The position numbers and the translations under genes were made by a program. From Acheta domesticus (Eukaryota > Arthropoda > Insecta > Orthoptera > Gryllidae), in contig JAHLJT010000631.1 of the NCBI GenBank assembly GCA_031308135.1, positions 150,285,425 to 150,349,424 of the forward strand: a DNA stretch of 64,000 bases, read 5' to 3'. The notes under the pieces are model-generated. The model worked only from the letters and a program-made list of their open reading frames with translations. It did not search any database and had not been told where the DNA came from. Below, piece after piece: positions 11,771-22,574 of the stretch; the stretch's first letter is position 1, and every line of letters starts with the position of its first letter.

Positions 11771-13390
11771 TTACTTTCCCGTATACGTACGTATACACGG
11801 AGTGATATACATAGTATAGGGAAAGTTTTGTAATGCTGCGCGAAAAAATGGCCAATTTTCGGCGGAAACAAATTAATTGCCGGGCCGTGAAAACGAATAA
11901 GTGGATAAAACCAGTTGATAAATTAAGAAAAAAAAATCCTCTATCTCGTGGTGTGGTCAAAATCCATGATTTGTTGCTTCTTTATACTTAAAAATCGATT
12001 GACGGCATTCCGTCCGTCTGTCCGGCTCTCCCTCTGTCCGTCTGTCCGTCTCTGGTCAACGCTAGCGCCTAAACCGTTCCGTCGATTTTCTTCAAAATTG
12101 ATATTCCCCAGTCGATCTGAATGTAGTCGAAGCTTTGTGATTTTGAAAAAGATTCTTTAAAATTTGGGGGTACTTTATATGAAGCCCCCCGGGGATTTTC
12201 AACATTTTCTCAAAAACGGCTCCAAATTTTTCCTTTAAATTTCTTGTATGAATAGAGCAAAATACACTTTTTAACATGGCATAGGTCCGATTTTCACGTT
12301 CAGCTCTGAATTTTCGAAAATTGTGAAAGTTTGAATTTTTTTCGGCGTCTTTCTCCAACTACAAAATTGAAGATAGAGATTTTTTCTTCAAATAAAATTT
12401 GTTCTGCATATTGAGTTCTCTAATAAAGGTCATGTAAATGTTTTTCACAATTTTGGTAGTTTTCGTGCAATATTGCGTGCAATATGTGCAATTTTAAAAA
12501 ATTACAAAAACAAGATTTTCTCAAAAACGGCTCCAAATTTTTTCTTTAAACTTTTGGTAGGGATAGTGGTAAATGTACTCTATCAATGACATAAAAGCCA
12601 TTTTGGTCTATCGGTTGGTTTTTTCAAAAATTACAAAAATGTAATTTTGTTTACTTGTCTCTCACGTCGTTAATATTTACAGTATCGGCGATTTTTTCAT
12701 ATTATTATATTTACGAGTATATATGCTTTAAATAATGTCAAGTAAAGTTTCTCGAAAACACTCTCGTTTTCTGTGGAGAGTAGCTCAAATTTCGGCATTT
12801 GCAGAAATGCTCAAACGCCATTTTCTCGTATATGGCTGCAAATTTTTTCGTGAAACTTTTGTAACAGATAGTGCTAATTACACTGTTTAGTATAGCGTAA
12901 AGTTTATTTTGAGTTATTTTTTGTTTTTTCAAAAATTATATAAATGTAAATTTTTTGAAAGATCTCTCACATCTTTAATATGCACATTATCCGCAATTTG
13001 TAAAGATTATTATATTTGCTAGTATAAGTGCTTCAAATAACTTCAAATAAAGTATTTTGAAAACTCCAAAATTTTCTGTGAAAATGAGCTTCAAATTTCG
13101 CATTTTTAGTAGTGCTAAAACGCCATTTTCTCTTAAACGGCACATAATTTTTAAAAGAAAATTGTTATTTACTGCTAGGTTTTTGTGTTCTTTAGTATTC
13201 TAAAATTAATGTTTCTGTTCTACCAATAGGAAACCGAACAATTAAGAAAATGACAAAAAAATGTACTTTTGGCGATGATAGATGGTAGCTGGCAAGTAAG
13301 AGTATGTGGCAATTCCGAATAGCTAGCGAAGACCCAGGAAAATAGAAAACTAATACGGGAAATTCTGTGCCATTCTGTAGCACCACTAGT
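11771..13390 (+). repeat. Family A dispersed repeat, copy A1 (about 1.6 kb)
   Basis: This matches 42703..44284 along its whole length. It begins TTACTTTCCC followed by a 16-bp perfect palindrome, GTATACGTACGTATAC (11781..11796). It continues through a (CCGT)n-like block near 12010-12055 and repeated phrases resembling TTTTCTCAAAAACGGCTCC. It ends with GCCATTCTGTAGCACCACTAGT. No open frame exceeds about 90 codons, so the unit is noncoding or non-autonomous. It ends in CTAG followed by T, just after a weak GTGC/GCAC stem. That would suit a Helitron 3' end, but I see no further Helitron evidence. Confidence 0.85.
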
Positions 13391-14179
13391 TGTTTTTCAT
13401 TTACTTCAAGCTATTTTACATTAGCTACTTTCAAAAGTCTATTCTTTGTGTTGTGGCATAGCACAAGTTTTCCCCTACTACCTCCGCATACCCGTACGAG
13501 AACTGTCGCATGTTAGACCCCACACTCATCCCTATCCTTTTATTTCCATTCTAAGAGGGAAAGTAGTTGGCAAAACGTGTTTATTTGTTTAGAAATCTAT
13601 AAAAGTAACATTCAATGTACTAACACAATAACAAATAGAAATAATGCAATTGATGTTTAAAGAAATTTTCAATAAATATTTATTCAACATCATGGAGAAT
13701 TTTTTTGGAACAATTCCCAACACTTTCTTAAAGACAACATTTCAAGTAATTATTCAATATTCTTTGTCAGTTTTGTTTTTAGCCTTTCGTGATAGTCACA
13801 AAAACATTAGCTTTTTACTTTTGAGAAAGCTAGGTGTCTGAACCCGCTGACTTGATCATTTCATCAAATGATAACGAAAATACTGGTACAGGCAAAACAC
13901 AAACACACGTCTTCTCTCCTCACTGCACACCCACATCCCTCCACAATTAAGTACAACACTAATAGACCAAGGAAAAACGTTAAGCAAATTTTGAATGAAT
14001 GATTATGCAAATAAACCTAATCAGACGGCACAAACCACGGTGTATACAGAAAGTAAATTTAGGATTGAGGAATCTAAGCCTCCTAAGCGTGTCGTCACAA
14101 AAATGGCTAGAAGAATTAAGGGCTGAAATATTTAGGTAGCTTTGGTGGTACCGAAGCGCCGAATTTAATTGAATGTCTA
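13391..14179. other. AT-rich noncoding stretch
   Basis: No gene or RNA was recognised. It lies between a family A copy and a family B copy. Confidence 0.5.
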
Positions 14180-14475
14180 AGAATGTCTCATCTTGTAGAC
14201 AAAGGTGTGAAAAACGTTTCTTTGAGGCTTGTGGCCTCACAATTTCAGTTTTTAAAGCTCTAGAATGCGTTGTTTTGGAGATATAGATTCAAAAACATTG
14301 GCAAGTGTTGAGAGTCGGATTTGAAATGAATATTTAGATGTTTAAAAAAAATTTCATGTTTTGAGAACCAAAGCGCAATTTGTCACGTCTCCGTGAAATT
14401 CTATTTCTTTAGAGAGCTCATTTATAAAGATTGGTTGTGTGTGTGAGCCGCAATGGAAACGTATACTACTGAAAT
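14180..14475 (+). repeat. Dispersed repeat family B, copy 2
   Basis: Same-strand match to 22270-22440 and opposite-strand match to 6520-6790. Markers are GTGTGAAAAACGTTTCTTTG, the GAGGC..GGCCTC stem and ATATAGATTCAAAAA. It is noncoding. Confidence 0.6.
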
Positions 14476-14499
14476 GATATAGGAGACGATAAACAATAT

Positions 14500-14775
14500 C
14501 TAAAAAGAATGGACAAGGAGCAGATCAATAAAGATCAATCATTTATGTGGCTTAAAAGGGGAGGAATGAAGCCAGAATCGGAAGCAATTCTAATAGCTGC
14601 TCACGATCAGGCGTTGAGAACACATCATGATAAAGCAAAATTTCCCAAGATGGCAAATGCCGCATTTGTGAGGAACACGTAGAAGTCATTGGTCATATCG
14701 TCTCAGCTTGTCCAATTCTAGCAAACACCGAGTACTTAAAAAGACAGGACAAGATGTGTAGCTACCTCCACTGGC
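14500..14775 (+). pseudogene. Non-LTR retrotransposon ORF2 C-terminal relic
   Basis: Translation gives a segment beginning WLKRGGMKPESEAILIAAHD and, after a frameshift near 14655, a Cys-His cluster reading CRICEEHVEVIGHIVSACP. It then continues to a YLHWQIC-like tail. A WLK-GG-KPE-E--I-AAQDQAL block followed by C-x2-C, H and C is typical of the C-terminus of one class of insect LINE polyproteins downstream of the reverse transcriptase. Only about 90 residues remain, the frame is broken, and no RT domain is adjacent. It is a dead 3' fragment on the plus strand. Confidence 0.7.
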
Positions 14776-15464
14776 AGATCTGTACCGCCGTACCACCGTA
14801 CCTTTACCACCGTAAAGGATTGGAAGGGTATTGGTGCATTCTTTTTAAATATTGAAATGCTCAATTCAACATAAGATGCATTATTTATAACATTCATTTC
14901 TCTGTAAAATAACGTTGTGTAAAAGGAAAAGGTAACGTTGTGTATTGTATTACAAGTGTACCTTTACTTGCAGAGTCGATAATGGCCCAATAGTCGATGC
15001 GACTATACACAAGTGAAAACATTTTTTTCTGACTGAAGACATTAACCTAATCAGTTACAAAACAAAAAGAGAGTAGTTGTTTTAGGAACACTGTATTTGT
15101 GGGGGAAAAATGTTGTAGACCAGCGAAGAGCTTATAAACGTGTAAGGAAGTTTGGAGCGAAGAACGTAACGGCGGCAGCTGGCGAGACGAGAGGATGGAG
15201 GGCATTTGACGAGTGCAGGGCAGGGGCGGCTGCAGGTGAGGCCCTCGCAGACAGCCTCCCGCCCTCGAAGAATCTCAGCTCGGGATCGATAGCAGAGAGC
15301 GCACGGGGTGCCCGCCCCTTCGCCCCGCCACCCACCGGCCAGGCGCGGCGCACCTGGCGCTTTGAACCGCCCACCCCCGGCCCAGGGCTTCTTTGCTTCG
15401 GTTTGATTGATTGATGTTTCCGGGCGAGTTAACTACTTAAGTTATTAGTCCCGTAAGTGTAGTG
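14776..15464. other. Noncoding stretch with a CpG-rich block (about 15160-15390)
   Basis: The CpG-rich part carries overlapping frames of 105 (plus) and 80 (minus) codons with no domain. Nothing was recognised in the AT-rich left part. Confidence 0.4.
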
Positions 15465-15955
15465 TGTGTTTTTTGACGGGGTGGCAATGATCTTTGCCCA
15501 CTGGATGGCGAGATTTGGTGCCGACCTACCATCGACCAACGGGGTTTCCCCTCAACCAGGTATCTCCCATCAGCGGTGCACCGCCGCAGCCGGGATAAGC
15601 TCTAAGCTTCCGACCGGTCTCCCGGCATGTGTGGTAGTGTAGTGCATGTTGGTGTAAGAGTGTGTGTAAGAGGAGAGGATAGGACAAGGAAGAAGAAGGA
15701 AACATGGCGCGCGGTCCGTGGCCCGTTTGTTAGGGTACTGCTGCGGCATTCGCCTGGTGTTGATCGGAGAAACCACGGGAAACCACCGATCAGACCAGCC
15801 GGCAGCTAGAATTCTCCTCCAGACAGCGACTGAATTCGACCTAGCTGACAATGTGTCGAAAATCCTGCCGCCGTCGGGTCTCGAACCTAGGACCTCCCGG
15901 TCAGAGGAACTGCAGTGGCATCAGGTTGACGCACTGAGCTATCTCTCCCTGTGCC
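15465..15955 (-). repeat. tRNA-derived SINE, about 490 bp
   Basis: On the minus strand the element starts near 15955 with a tRNA-like head: A box TAGCTCAGTGCG (15930..15941) and B box GGTTCGAGACC (15877..15887), both close to the pol III consensus. A unique body of about 400 bp follows and ends near the text around 15470-15540. A fragment of the same body, with GACAGCGgCTGAATTCtACC, recurs at about 21580-21690, which supports a dispersed family. No protein is encoded; the overlapping 60-110-codon frames are incidental. Confidence 0.75.
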
Positions 15956-15985
15956 TCCTCGCTTCGGGTTCTTCTACGTGCATGT

Positions 15986-16043
15986 CTTCGATGGTGAAAC
16001 GGTTAGCATACGCCCGAGGTCGTGGGTTCAAACCCGATCGAAG
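15986..16043 (+). repeat. Truncated tRNA-like sequence (SINE head or tRNA relic)
   Basis: CTTCGAT and ATCGAAG form a 7-bp acceptor-like stem. Between them lie an A-box-like GGTTAGCATACG and a B box GGTTCAAACCC (16025..16035). The whole is about 58 nt, too short for a tRNA, and an anticodon arm is missing, so it is not a functional tRNA gene. Confidence 0.5.
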
Positions 16044-16223
16044 TCGTGGATTTTAAAGGTGGAAAGAATCTTCGCACACCTTCCTTCGGAGAAGTAAAGC
16101 CGGCTGTAAATATACTGCTTGTAAAAGATCTTCAAGCCTCAAAGATGCCTCTGAGCAAAATTCAAATCGTCAGTTTCGTCGTAAGAGAGATACCCTTATT
16201 GGCTGCGAGACGATTAAAGATGC

Positions 16224-16227
16224 ATAG
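16224..16227 (+). repeat. Left target-site duplication (ATAG) of the solo LTR
   Basis: These four bases are identical to those immediately following the LTR at 16861..16864. Confidence 0.7.
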
Positions 16228-16860
16228 TGTGACGTCGTGGGAATATTATGGTAATCACAGACCTGAAATTTGGTTAAATAAGTTTATTGTATAGTTATTT
16301 ACACAATGTACATAGTTCTCACTGCTCACTCTAGACCAGTGCCCGCACACAGCGTAACACTCCGTGACCGCAGTCACACGTGGAATAACTTCCACACCGG
16401 CGTTCCGACACATAGATTGCCCTCACGAGCCCAGCTCGTCTCCGCACCGCCCTGGCGCAATGTGGTGCCTCTACACCGTGATTCGGCTCAGACTCGAATG
16501 AATGGCCGTTTCCTTCACTGGCCTCTTTTGTGAAAGGTCACGTGGCTGACCTCCCACGATGGCGACCCGCGGCCCACATGTTCTCATTACTGAGATTTTG
16601 ACCGGATGGGCCGGCCGCCATCTGCAGGCCGAATTTTGTCGTCACACATCTTCCCTTGTGCGCACTGACAGCCGCCTTCCGGGACGCGCCCCCGGCTTGC
16701 CCCCTGCCGACCCCGGCCGTGCCGCCCGGCACCAAAAGACAACCCCTCTCACCGGAACGATTTCAGAGGTCGGGCTGCCGCCAGCCCGGCCCCCGATGAC
16801 CGACCCCTACCCCTGCACGACGGGGGTTCTGTCGGTCGAGCCCAATGCTATGACGTTACA
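16228..16860. mobile_element. Solo LTR of an LTR retrotransposon, 633 bp
   Basis: The unit begins TGTGACGTC and ends GACGTTACA, forming the short TG...CA inverted terminus of an LTR with one mismatch in nine. It is bracketed by an identical 4-bp repeat, ATAG. The body is strikingly GC- and CpG-rich from about 16300, unlike the surrounding AT-rich DNA. There is no gag-pol region or second LTR nearby, so it is best read as the product of LTR-LTR recombination. A 4-bp duplication and a TGT..ACA terminus are common for Gypsy-type elements, but the clade is an inference. Internal frames of about 65-100 codons have no domain. Confidence 0.75.
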
Positions 16861-16864
16861 ATAG
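16861..16864 (+). repeat. Right target-site duplication (ATAG) of the solo LTR
   Basis: Perfect match to 16224..16227. Confidence 0.7.
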
Positions 16865-17039
16865 CAAAATTTGCTTATTCAGGTGGAAGAGCATGCCCGA
16901 TGGCCTCGGCCTCGCCAAGGAAGATCAGGCGTAATTGAACTGGATTAAGTGTAAGGTCAAATATCTCTTACATCGTCTTCAAGTTGCTTCCACAAAAACT
17001 GATTTACTTCCTGAAAATCACGAGAAATATAAGTAGATC

Positions 17040-17415
17040 ACAGTTCACGGCGGAAAAGCTTTTTGTAAAAAAATGCGTTTAAGCGCTACTGAAAATGCGA
17101 AACGTGAAACTCTTTCTTACAGAAAATTTTTGAGTGTTCGAAACACTTCATTTAACGTCTTTTAGAGAAATTTAACCCACAAATACAATAGTGTTTAGAA
17201 ATTGCTGAAAAAGTGCACTATGATGGGGTGAGAGATATTTAAAAAAATTACATTTATGTAATTTTTGCAAAAACAAAAATACCCCAAATTGAACTTTACA
17301 TCATATTAAGAAGCGCAATTAGCAATATCCGTTCGAAAAGTGAGAAAAAATTTGGAGCCATGGTGAGAGAAAAATGCGTTTGGAGAAAATGGCGTTTGAG
17401 AGTAGATACGGATCC
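17040..17415 (-). repeat. Family A, partial copy
   Basis: Minus-strand match to the right half of family A, including the phrases equivalent to ATTTTCTGTGAAAATGAGC, CGCCATTTTCT and AAAGATCTCTCAC in copies A1 and A2. It is truncated at both ends. A short CATACGTATACGGAAAAGTA motif at about 17415-17440 resembles the family's 5' end. Confidence 0.6.
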
Positions 17416-17439
17416 ATACATACGTATACGGAAAAGTAA

Positions 17440-18360
17440 AAAGATCGTTTGAAATTCTATCTTCGCAAGCGCGCCGACAAACGTGGACAACCCGCGATCC
17501 GGAGGAGGGACGCGTTGACCAATCGCCAGCAGTTACAAACTGAGTGCCTATGTAATTAGTGCAAAATTCCAAGGGGCAAGCTCTGCAATAATGAATATAG
17601 GCTTTTTCGTAAATGAAATTTATTGTCAAAATATAGATCTTGAAACAGTCACGTACAATCACGGGGGAAAATGTTTGAAATTCGAATAATAGTCTACGTT
17701 TCTGAAATTCCGCAGTGTATATAACGAATCTAATGTGAGATACTGTTAATGATTTGGGGAGGTCCAATGGCAATACGTGTTTAGGTCAAGCGATTAGTTT
17801 GATCGACAATTATTGTTTTTTACATTTATCAGTAAACAGACATTTGTTTAGTCTTCCTTCCGAAGATTCTGGAAACAGAGTCACTGAAAAATTCCAGAAT
17901 ACTGAACCCATAAATAGCCCATCCTGCTCTTCAGTGAAACATCATTTGTGGTATTGTTATACGAGTCCCGGTTTCGACGTAATGAACTTTGCAATATAAT
18001 ATCTTTATAAACATTTTCTTTGCTAGCTGATAAATATAAAGATATACAGCAATGCAGGTAGTACCGTTGAATAGAGAGAATAAAAATAAATAATATGGCT
18101 TTTATGAAGTCGTAGGCTTCCGCGGCCGGAATCATGTAGTCTTGGCTGTCCGGGTGACGCCACAACCCAGCCTTCGACGCGGCGTCAATAAGTCCTGATC
18201 GTATCAGAAGGGTGGGGGTGATTAGAAAGGGATTTTTCTTTCAGCGAACTCCCATTTGCAAGAAATTGTTGAGAGACCAGAAGGTTAAATATCTCGGTAG
18301 TAAATGAAGTTTCTCATTGAGATAATGATGGGCCTCACTCAGATCTGTTGAATTAAAGTG
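17440..18360. other. AT-rich noncoding stretch
   Basis: Open frames up to 94 codons (155 for one overlapping the family A copy) show no domain. No RNA or terminal repeats were recognised. Confidence 0.45.
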
Positions 18361-18944
18361 TTTATGCAGTACGTGCAGGCGAGAAGAAGAGATTCTCTCG
18401 CGTCTTCATCTCCACGTCGGGCAGAGAAGCAGCTGTCGGGTGAGTTGCGTCAAGCTGGCGCCGGAGCATGAGGATGGCTCCGCTGCGACCATATCTGCTG
18501 AAGCCGAACCACAGAGATTTCATTGAGTCAGTAGAAACCGTAATATCTTTAATAGCTCCAGATAATGAAGAAAGGCTATTGGCACACTCATAATGTAAAA
18601 TTCCCGGAGAAGCACAGTAGATCTCGCAATTTAAAGATCTTTCTACTTGGTAAAAAAATAAAATCGCACTTACGGGCAACGTTCGGCACGCAGCAAGCAT
18701 ACTCTCTGTTTCTATGTAAACCAAAGAGAGCGCTTCCGCTTGCGGACTCGCGTTTTATGCCTTCTTGCCTGTAGGGATAACGCGGCGCTTCCTCCTTCCC
18801 TCTCCAGCTAATGTGCGTCATTTTCTCGCGACTTTCGGCGGACACCGCGGGCGACAATTTCCTAGTCCGCGGGCGCGCCCTTTTTAAAACTGCGCCGCGC
18901 TCTCTTCCCCATTCTTTTATGGTGTTTTATGGTGCTCGGGCACC

Positions 18945-18976
18945 TGTGACGAACCTCTGAACTCACGTTCGTCACA
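18945..18976. repeat. Hairpin abutting a (TA)n tract
   Basis: TGTGACGAAC and its exact complement GTTCGTCACA are separated by 12 nt. They sit at the right edge of a GC-richer segment (about 18360-18940). The (TA)n tract starts within five bases. Confidence 0.85.

Positions 18977-18979
<3 letters not shown>

Positions 18980-19039
<60 letters not shown>
18980..19039. repeat. (TA)n microsatellite
   Basis: About 60 bases of alternating AT lie between the 18945 hairpin and a family A copy. Confidence 0.95.
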
Positions 19040-19040
<1 letters not shown>

Positions 19041-19715
19041 TATAGGGAAAGTTGTAATGCTGCGTGAAAAAACGGCGGATTTTTTGCAGAAAAACCCTTA
19101 TTACAGGGCCCTTGTAACGAAAAAGTGGATAAATCAGTTGCTAAATTAAGGAAAAAAATCTTCAAACGCGGTGCAGTCAGAATCCCTGTTTTGTGGGTCC
19201 TTGATTCCGATAAACTAATTGATAGGAAAACTGTGTCTGTCCATCCGTCCGTCCGTCTGCCTATCTGTGAACACCGCTAGCGAATAAACCGCTCAGCTGA
19301 TATTCTCCAAAACTGTCCACTCTGATCGACCTGGCTGATCTCGTGGCTCCTTGAATTTGAAATCGATATTTTAATTTTAGAGGGTACTTTACATAAAGCC
19401 CCCCGGACATTTTCAAAATTTTTTGAAGAGCTATTTTTGAGAAAATTTTGAAAATGTCCGAGGGCTTCATGTACCCTCAAATTTTATAGAATATCTTTCA
19501 AAATCTCAAAGTTTCAACTAGATCCAGATCGACAGGGGTTTCTTCAATTTGAAAAAAATCCTATGTATTATTTATGCGCTAGTAGTGTTCACAGACGGAC
19601 GGACGGAGAGACGGATGTTTAGCTTTCAATCGGTTTTTCTGTATCAAGGAGCCACAGAACACAGATCCTGGCTACACCACGTATTCGGGGATATTTTTCT
19701 TAATTTTGCAGCTGG
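19040..19715. repeat. Inverted pair of family A 5' parts
   Basis: Bases 19040-19412 match the first part of family A on the plus strand (TATAGGGAAAGTTGTAATGC, the CCGT block, the GTACTTTACAT..AAGCCCCCCGG phrase). Bases 19430-19715 match the same region on the minus strand. The two arms meet at CCGGACATTTTCAAAATTTT and AAAATTTTGAAAATGTCCG around 19407-19464, making a large fold-back with the element's 5' ends facing outward. It is noncoding. Confidence 0.75.
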
Positions 19716-21560
19716 TTTAATCCCCTTTTTGATTTGACGGACTATGTACTATTAGGAGAAATATTGTCTTTTGATATTAGAATGGATTTTCATGAGAGGT
19801 TACCATTTTTCAGACGTTCCTGCAAATTGTTCAAGCAATTTAAGGTATTTATAAAAGCAAGGTTCAAAGCATCAATATATGCACTGAATATGATGTCTTC
19901 AGTTTTTTGCAGCTCATCGACCCATTCACAAAATGTTTAGACCAATCACAAGGGATGAAGCTTTCTTCGGCTGATTTCACATGGAATTACCCCGTTACAC
20001 ACAGAACATGCAGAAATGATTTGACTTGTATTCATAATTTAAACTGCATACGTTTGTGGCGCTTAATCTTGGCCGCAGGTCGCACCAGCGACCCACAAAA
20101 GCCCCAATGCACCATTTCTCATTTAGTGAAAGTATATACATTTTCCGTTTTGCGGCTGATTGACGGGTGCAGCCAACTATAAACAGACAGCGACTATGTA
20201 AACTAAGGATTGAACTCTGACCTTTGCTCTATTAGTCAAGTTCAAAACTATAGAAAAAATGTCTGTGAATTTGGATGCTATAACACACGCTACCATATTG
20301 GGTGACAAAGTAGTGCGGATGCAGAAATGACAGTATAACATGTTTCCATTAAATGCCTTTTATTAAATGACCCTCTTCGAAATCGTTTTTAAAGGACTTT
20401 TTACGTTCCAAGTTGGTTTTAGAGTTAATGACCTGTAATCATTTGCGGTTGTGTGGTGGTAAAAATCAAGAAAGTCCTTAAAACCGAAACTTCGTTTCAT
20501 AATTCTGTGCTCAATAATTTTAACAGTCTTATATACTGCATTATATAAAACTCATATATTAGACAAATGTGTTAAAGTAATCCATATGTAATATTAATTT
20601 CATGAGTCCATTTAATATTTCAGGAATCCATTTTAAAACATTTTCTACAAAATCATGTTTATACAAAATTTATTTTGTATGATTTTATTGTGAAATGTAG
20701 CTTAATCCTCAATCCATTAATGATCAATGAGAGACGAATGTCATTGGATTTCCGAATCAATCATAGCAATAAATCACATTCAAGTAATAATATACTTTTT
20801 TGAGATGAGAAAATAACATTGATTGGACACAGGTAAGCAGGAAGAAGAATCTTATATACCCAGTGCCTGGAGGCTACTTTAAAATCCCCCGCCAATCTAG
20901 CTTAACGTCGCATGAACGCCTCTGAGTGAAAAGGGTATTTGGGGGCTCGGAATCGGCGAGGCGCGGAGAGTTGGGTCGTACAAGAACTTGCGCGCCCATG
21001 GCAAACCTTTACTGTACCCTTAGGAGGGCACGGCGGCAGGCACGCCCCGAGGAGTTCGAGAGGGAAGGGAGAAATACAGCTGGTGTGATGCGGATGACGG
21101 CTAAGTCATTTCGACATCCATTTAAACAGACAGGCACACTAATTGGTTGACTAAATGATGATTCTGTGCCCATCAACCGCAATGCAACTTCCTTCCATTT
21201 GAGTAGTGAAGGTTTCAACCCGAGAGGTGGCGCTGTTCCTTGCTCGCTCGACGGGGAGATCCGGCGCCGAACGCTTCGTCCGCTTACGCAGTATTTCTCA
21301 CTCAAAGTATCTTCCTCCAGCGGGGCGCCCACCCACACGGACACTTTTAAGGCTCCCGATTGGCCTCCGGATATGTGGTTGTGTAACACGCGTAACTACG
21401 TTAGTGACAGAGGAGAGAATAAGGAAAGATGGAAGCAAAGATCGCGCACCTTCCGTTACCCTTTAGTGAGATACTGCTCTTTCTAGTTTTGAGGGTAGAA
21501 AACACGAAAAATCGTTTTATCGCTTTAACCTATCAGAGCCACCGGCCATTTGTTTTGTTT
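19716..21560. other. Noncoding stretch without recognised features
   Basis: This is mixed AT-rich sequence with a GC-richer part at about 20920-21370. The 126- and 106-codon frames overlap on opposite strands there and have no domain. Confidence 0.45.
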
Positions 21561-21579
21561 CAGACGGAGGTTCTTAGAA

Positions 21580-21690
21580 TTATCCTTCAGACAGCGGCTG
21601 AATTCTACCTAGCTAGGAATATTTGTTGACTAAAAATCCGCCATCTTCGCAACTCGGACTCCAAGACCTGCCAAAGGACAGACAACGGTA
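21580..21690 (-). repeat. Fragment of the tRNA-derived SINE family
   Basis: GACAGCGGCTGAATTCTACC and the following bases match 15825-15880 of the SINE, with substitutions. The tRNA-like head is degenerate. Confidence 0.55.
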
Positions 21691-21834
21691 AAAGTGTCGA
21701 ATGTTATCTGAGAACAATAACATAAAACAAAGGGAACAGAGCCTTCATGCGCGATGGTAGGACCACCGATATCTGAATACCACTACCCATTTGAAGTATA
21801 GGCAAATATGTCACCTTTTTACCACCCTCTTTAT

Positions 21835-22160
21835 CCTTCCCTCTCCCTTCCCTTTCTCTCAGGGTCTCTCTCACTGCCTATCTCTCCGTCTTTCTCTCTC
21901 CGTCTCTCCCTCTCCGTCTCTCCCTCTCCGTCACTCTCCATCTCTCTATCCGTCTCTCTATCCGTCTCTCTATCCGTCTCTCTATCCGTCTCTCTATCCG
22001 TCTCTCTATCCGTCTCTCTCTCCGTCGCTCTCTCTGTCTCTCTGTCTCTCTCCATCTCTCTCTTCGTGTCTTCCTCTCCGTCTTTCTCCGTCTCCCTCCG
22101 TCTCTGTCTCTCTGTTCCTGATTCAGTCTGTCTGACTCTGGCCGTGTGTCTCTCATTCAC
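21835..22160 (+). repeat. Pyrimidine-rich (CTCTCCGT)-type simple repeat
   Basis: About 325 bp consist almost only of C and T with regularly spaced G, including at least six consecutive units of TCTCTATCCG. Ser/Leu/Pro frames on the plus strand and Arg/Glu frames on the minus strand are translations of the repeat. The long polypurine-polypyrimidine asymmetry could support triplex DNA. Confidence 0.95.
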
Positions 22161-22269
22161 ATTTAGTTGCAGATTCTGCACTTCTTTGAGCAGGTGGCGG
22201 ACTATTGAAAAGCGCCGGACCAGCAAATACAAGATTTGTGTAATAGATTGTATGTAATAGAATGTTCAA

Positions 22270-22440
22270 GAACAGCTCATCCTATAGATGAAGGCGTGAA
22301 AAACATTTGTTTGAGGCCCTCGGCCTAAAAATTTTGGTTTTTAATGTCCGACGAAGTTTCGTCTAGGAGTTATTTAACGATATAGATTCAAAAATCCTGC
22401 CAAGTGTAGCAGGTTCAATTTGACATGAATATTTACTTTT
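22270..22440 (+). repeat. Dispersed repeat family B, copy 3
   Basis: Same-strand match to 14180-14350: GTGAAAAACATTTGTTTGAGG, then ATATAGATTCAAAAA, CAAGTGT and TGAATATTTA. It is noncoding. Confidence 0.6.
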
Positions 22441-22574
22441 TTTATTTTACAGCGCCATATAAACATATTCCCGATATTGTGATAGTTATTCTGCTATTCG
22501 GGACGTAGTTGAATCCCACTAAATGGAAATAAATAAAATTAGTCCACCTGTAATAAATATTCAATGTTCTTAAA

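Noticed and set aside
11771..13390. Family A as a confirmed Helitron
   Set aside because: The CTAG-T end and a weak GTGC/GCAC stem fit, but the 5' end is variable, no A-T insertion pattern can be shown, and no Rep-helicase relic is seen.
15986..16043. A functional tRNA gene
   Set aside because: Only about 58 nt between the ends of the acceptor-like stem and no anticodon arm.
21791..22257. Ser/Leu/Pro-rich (149 codons) and Arg/Glu-rich (133 codons) frames
   Set aside because: Direct translations of the CTCTCCGT simple repeat on either strand.
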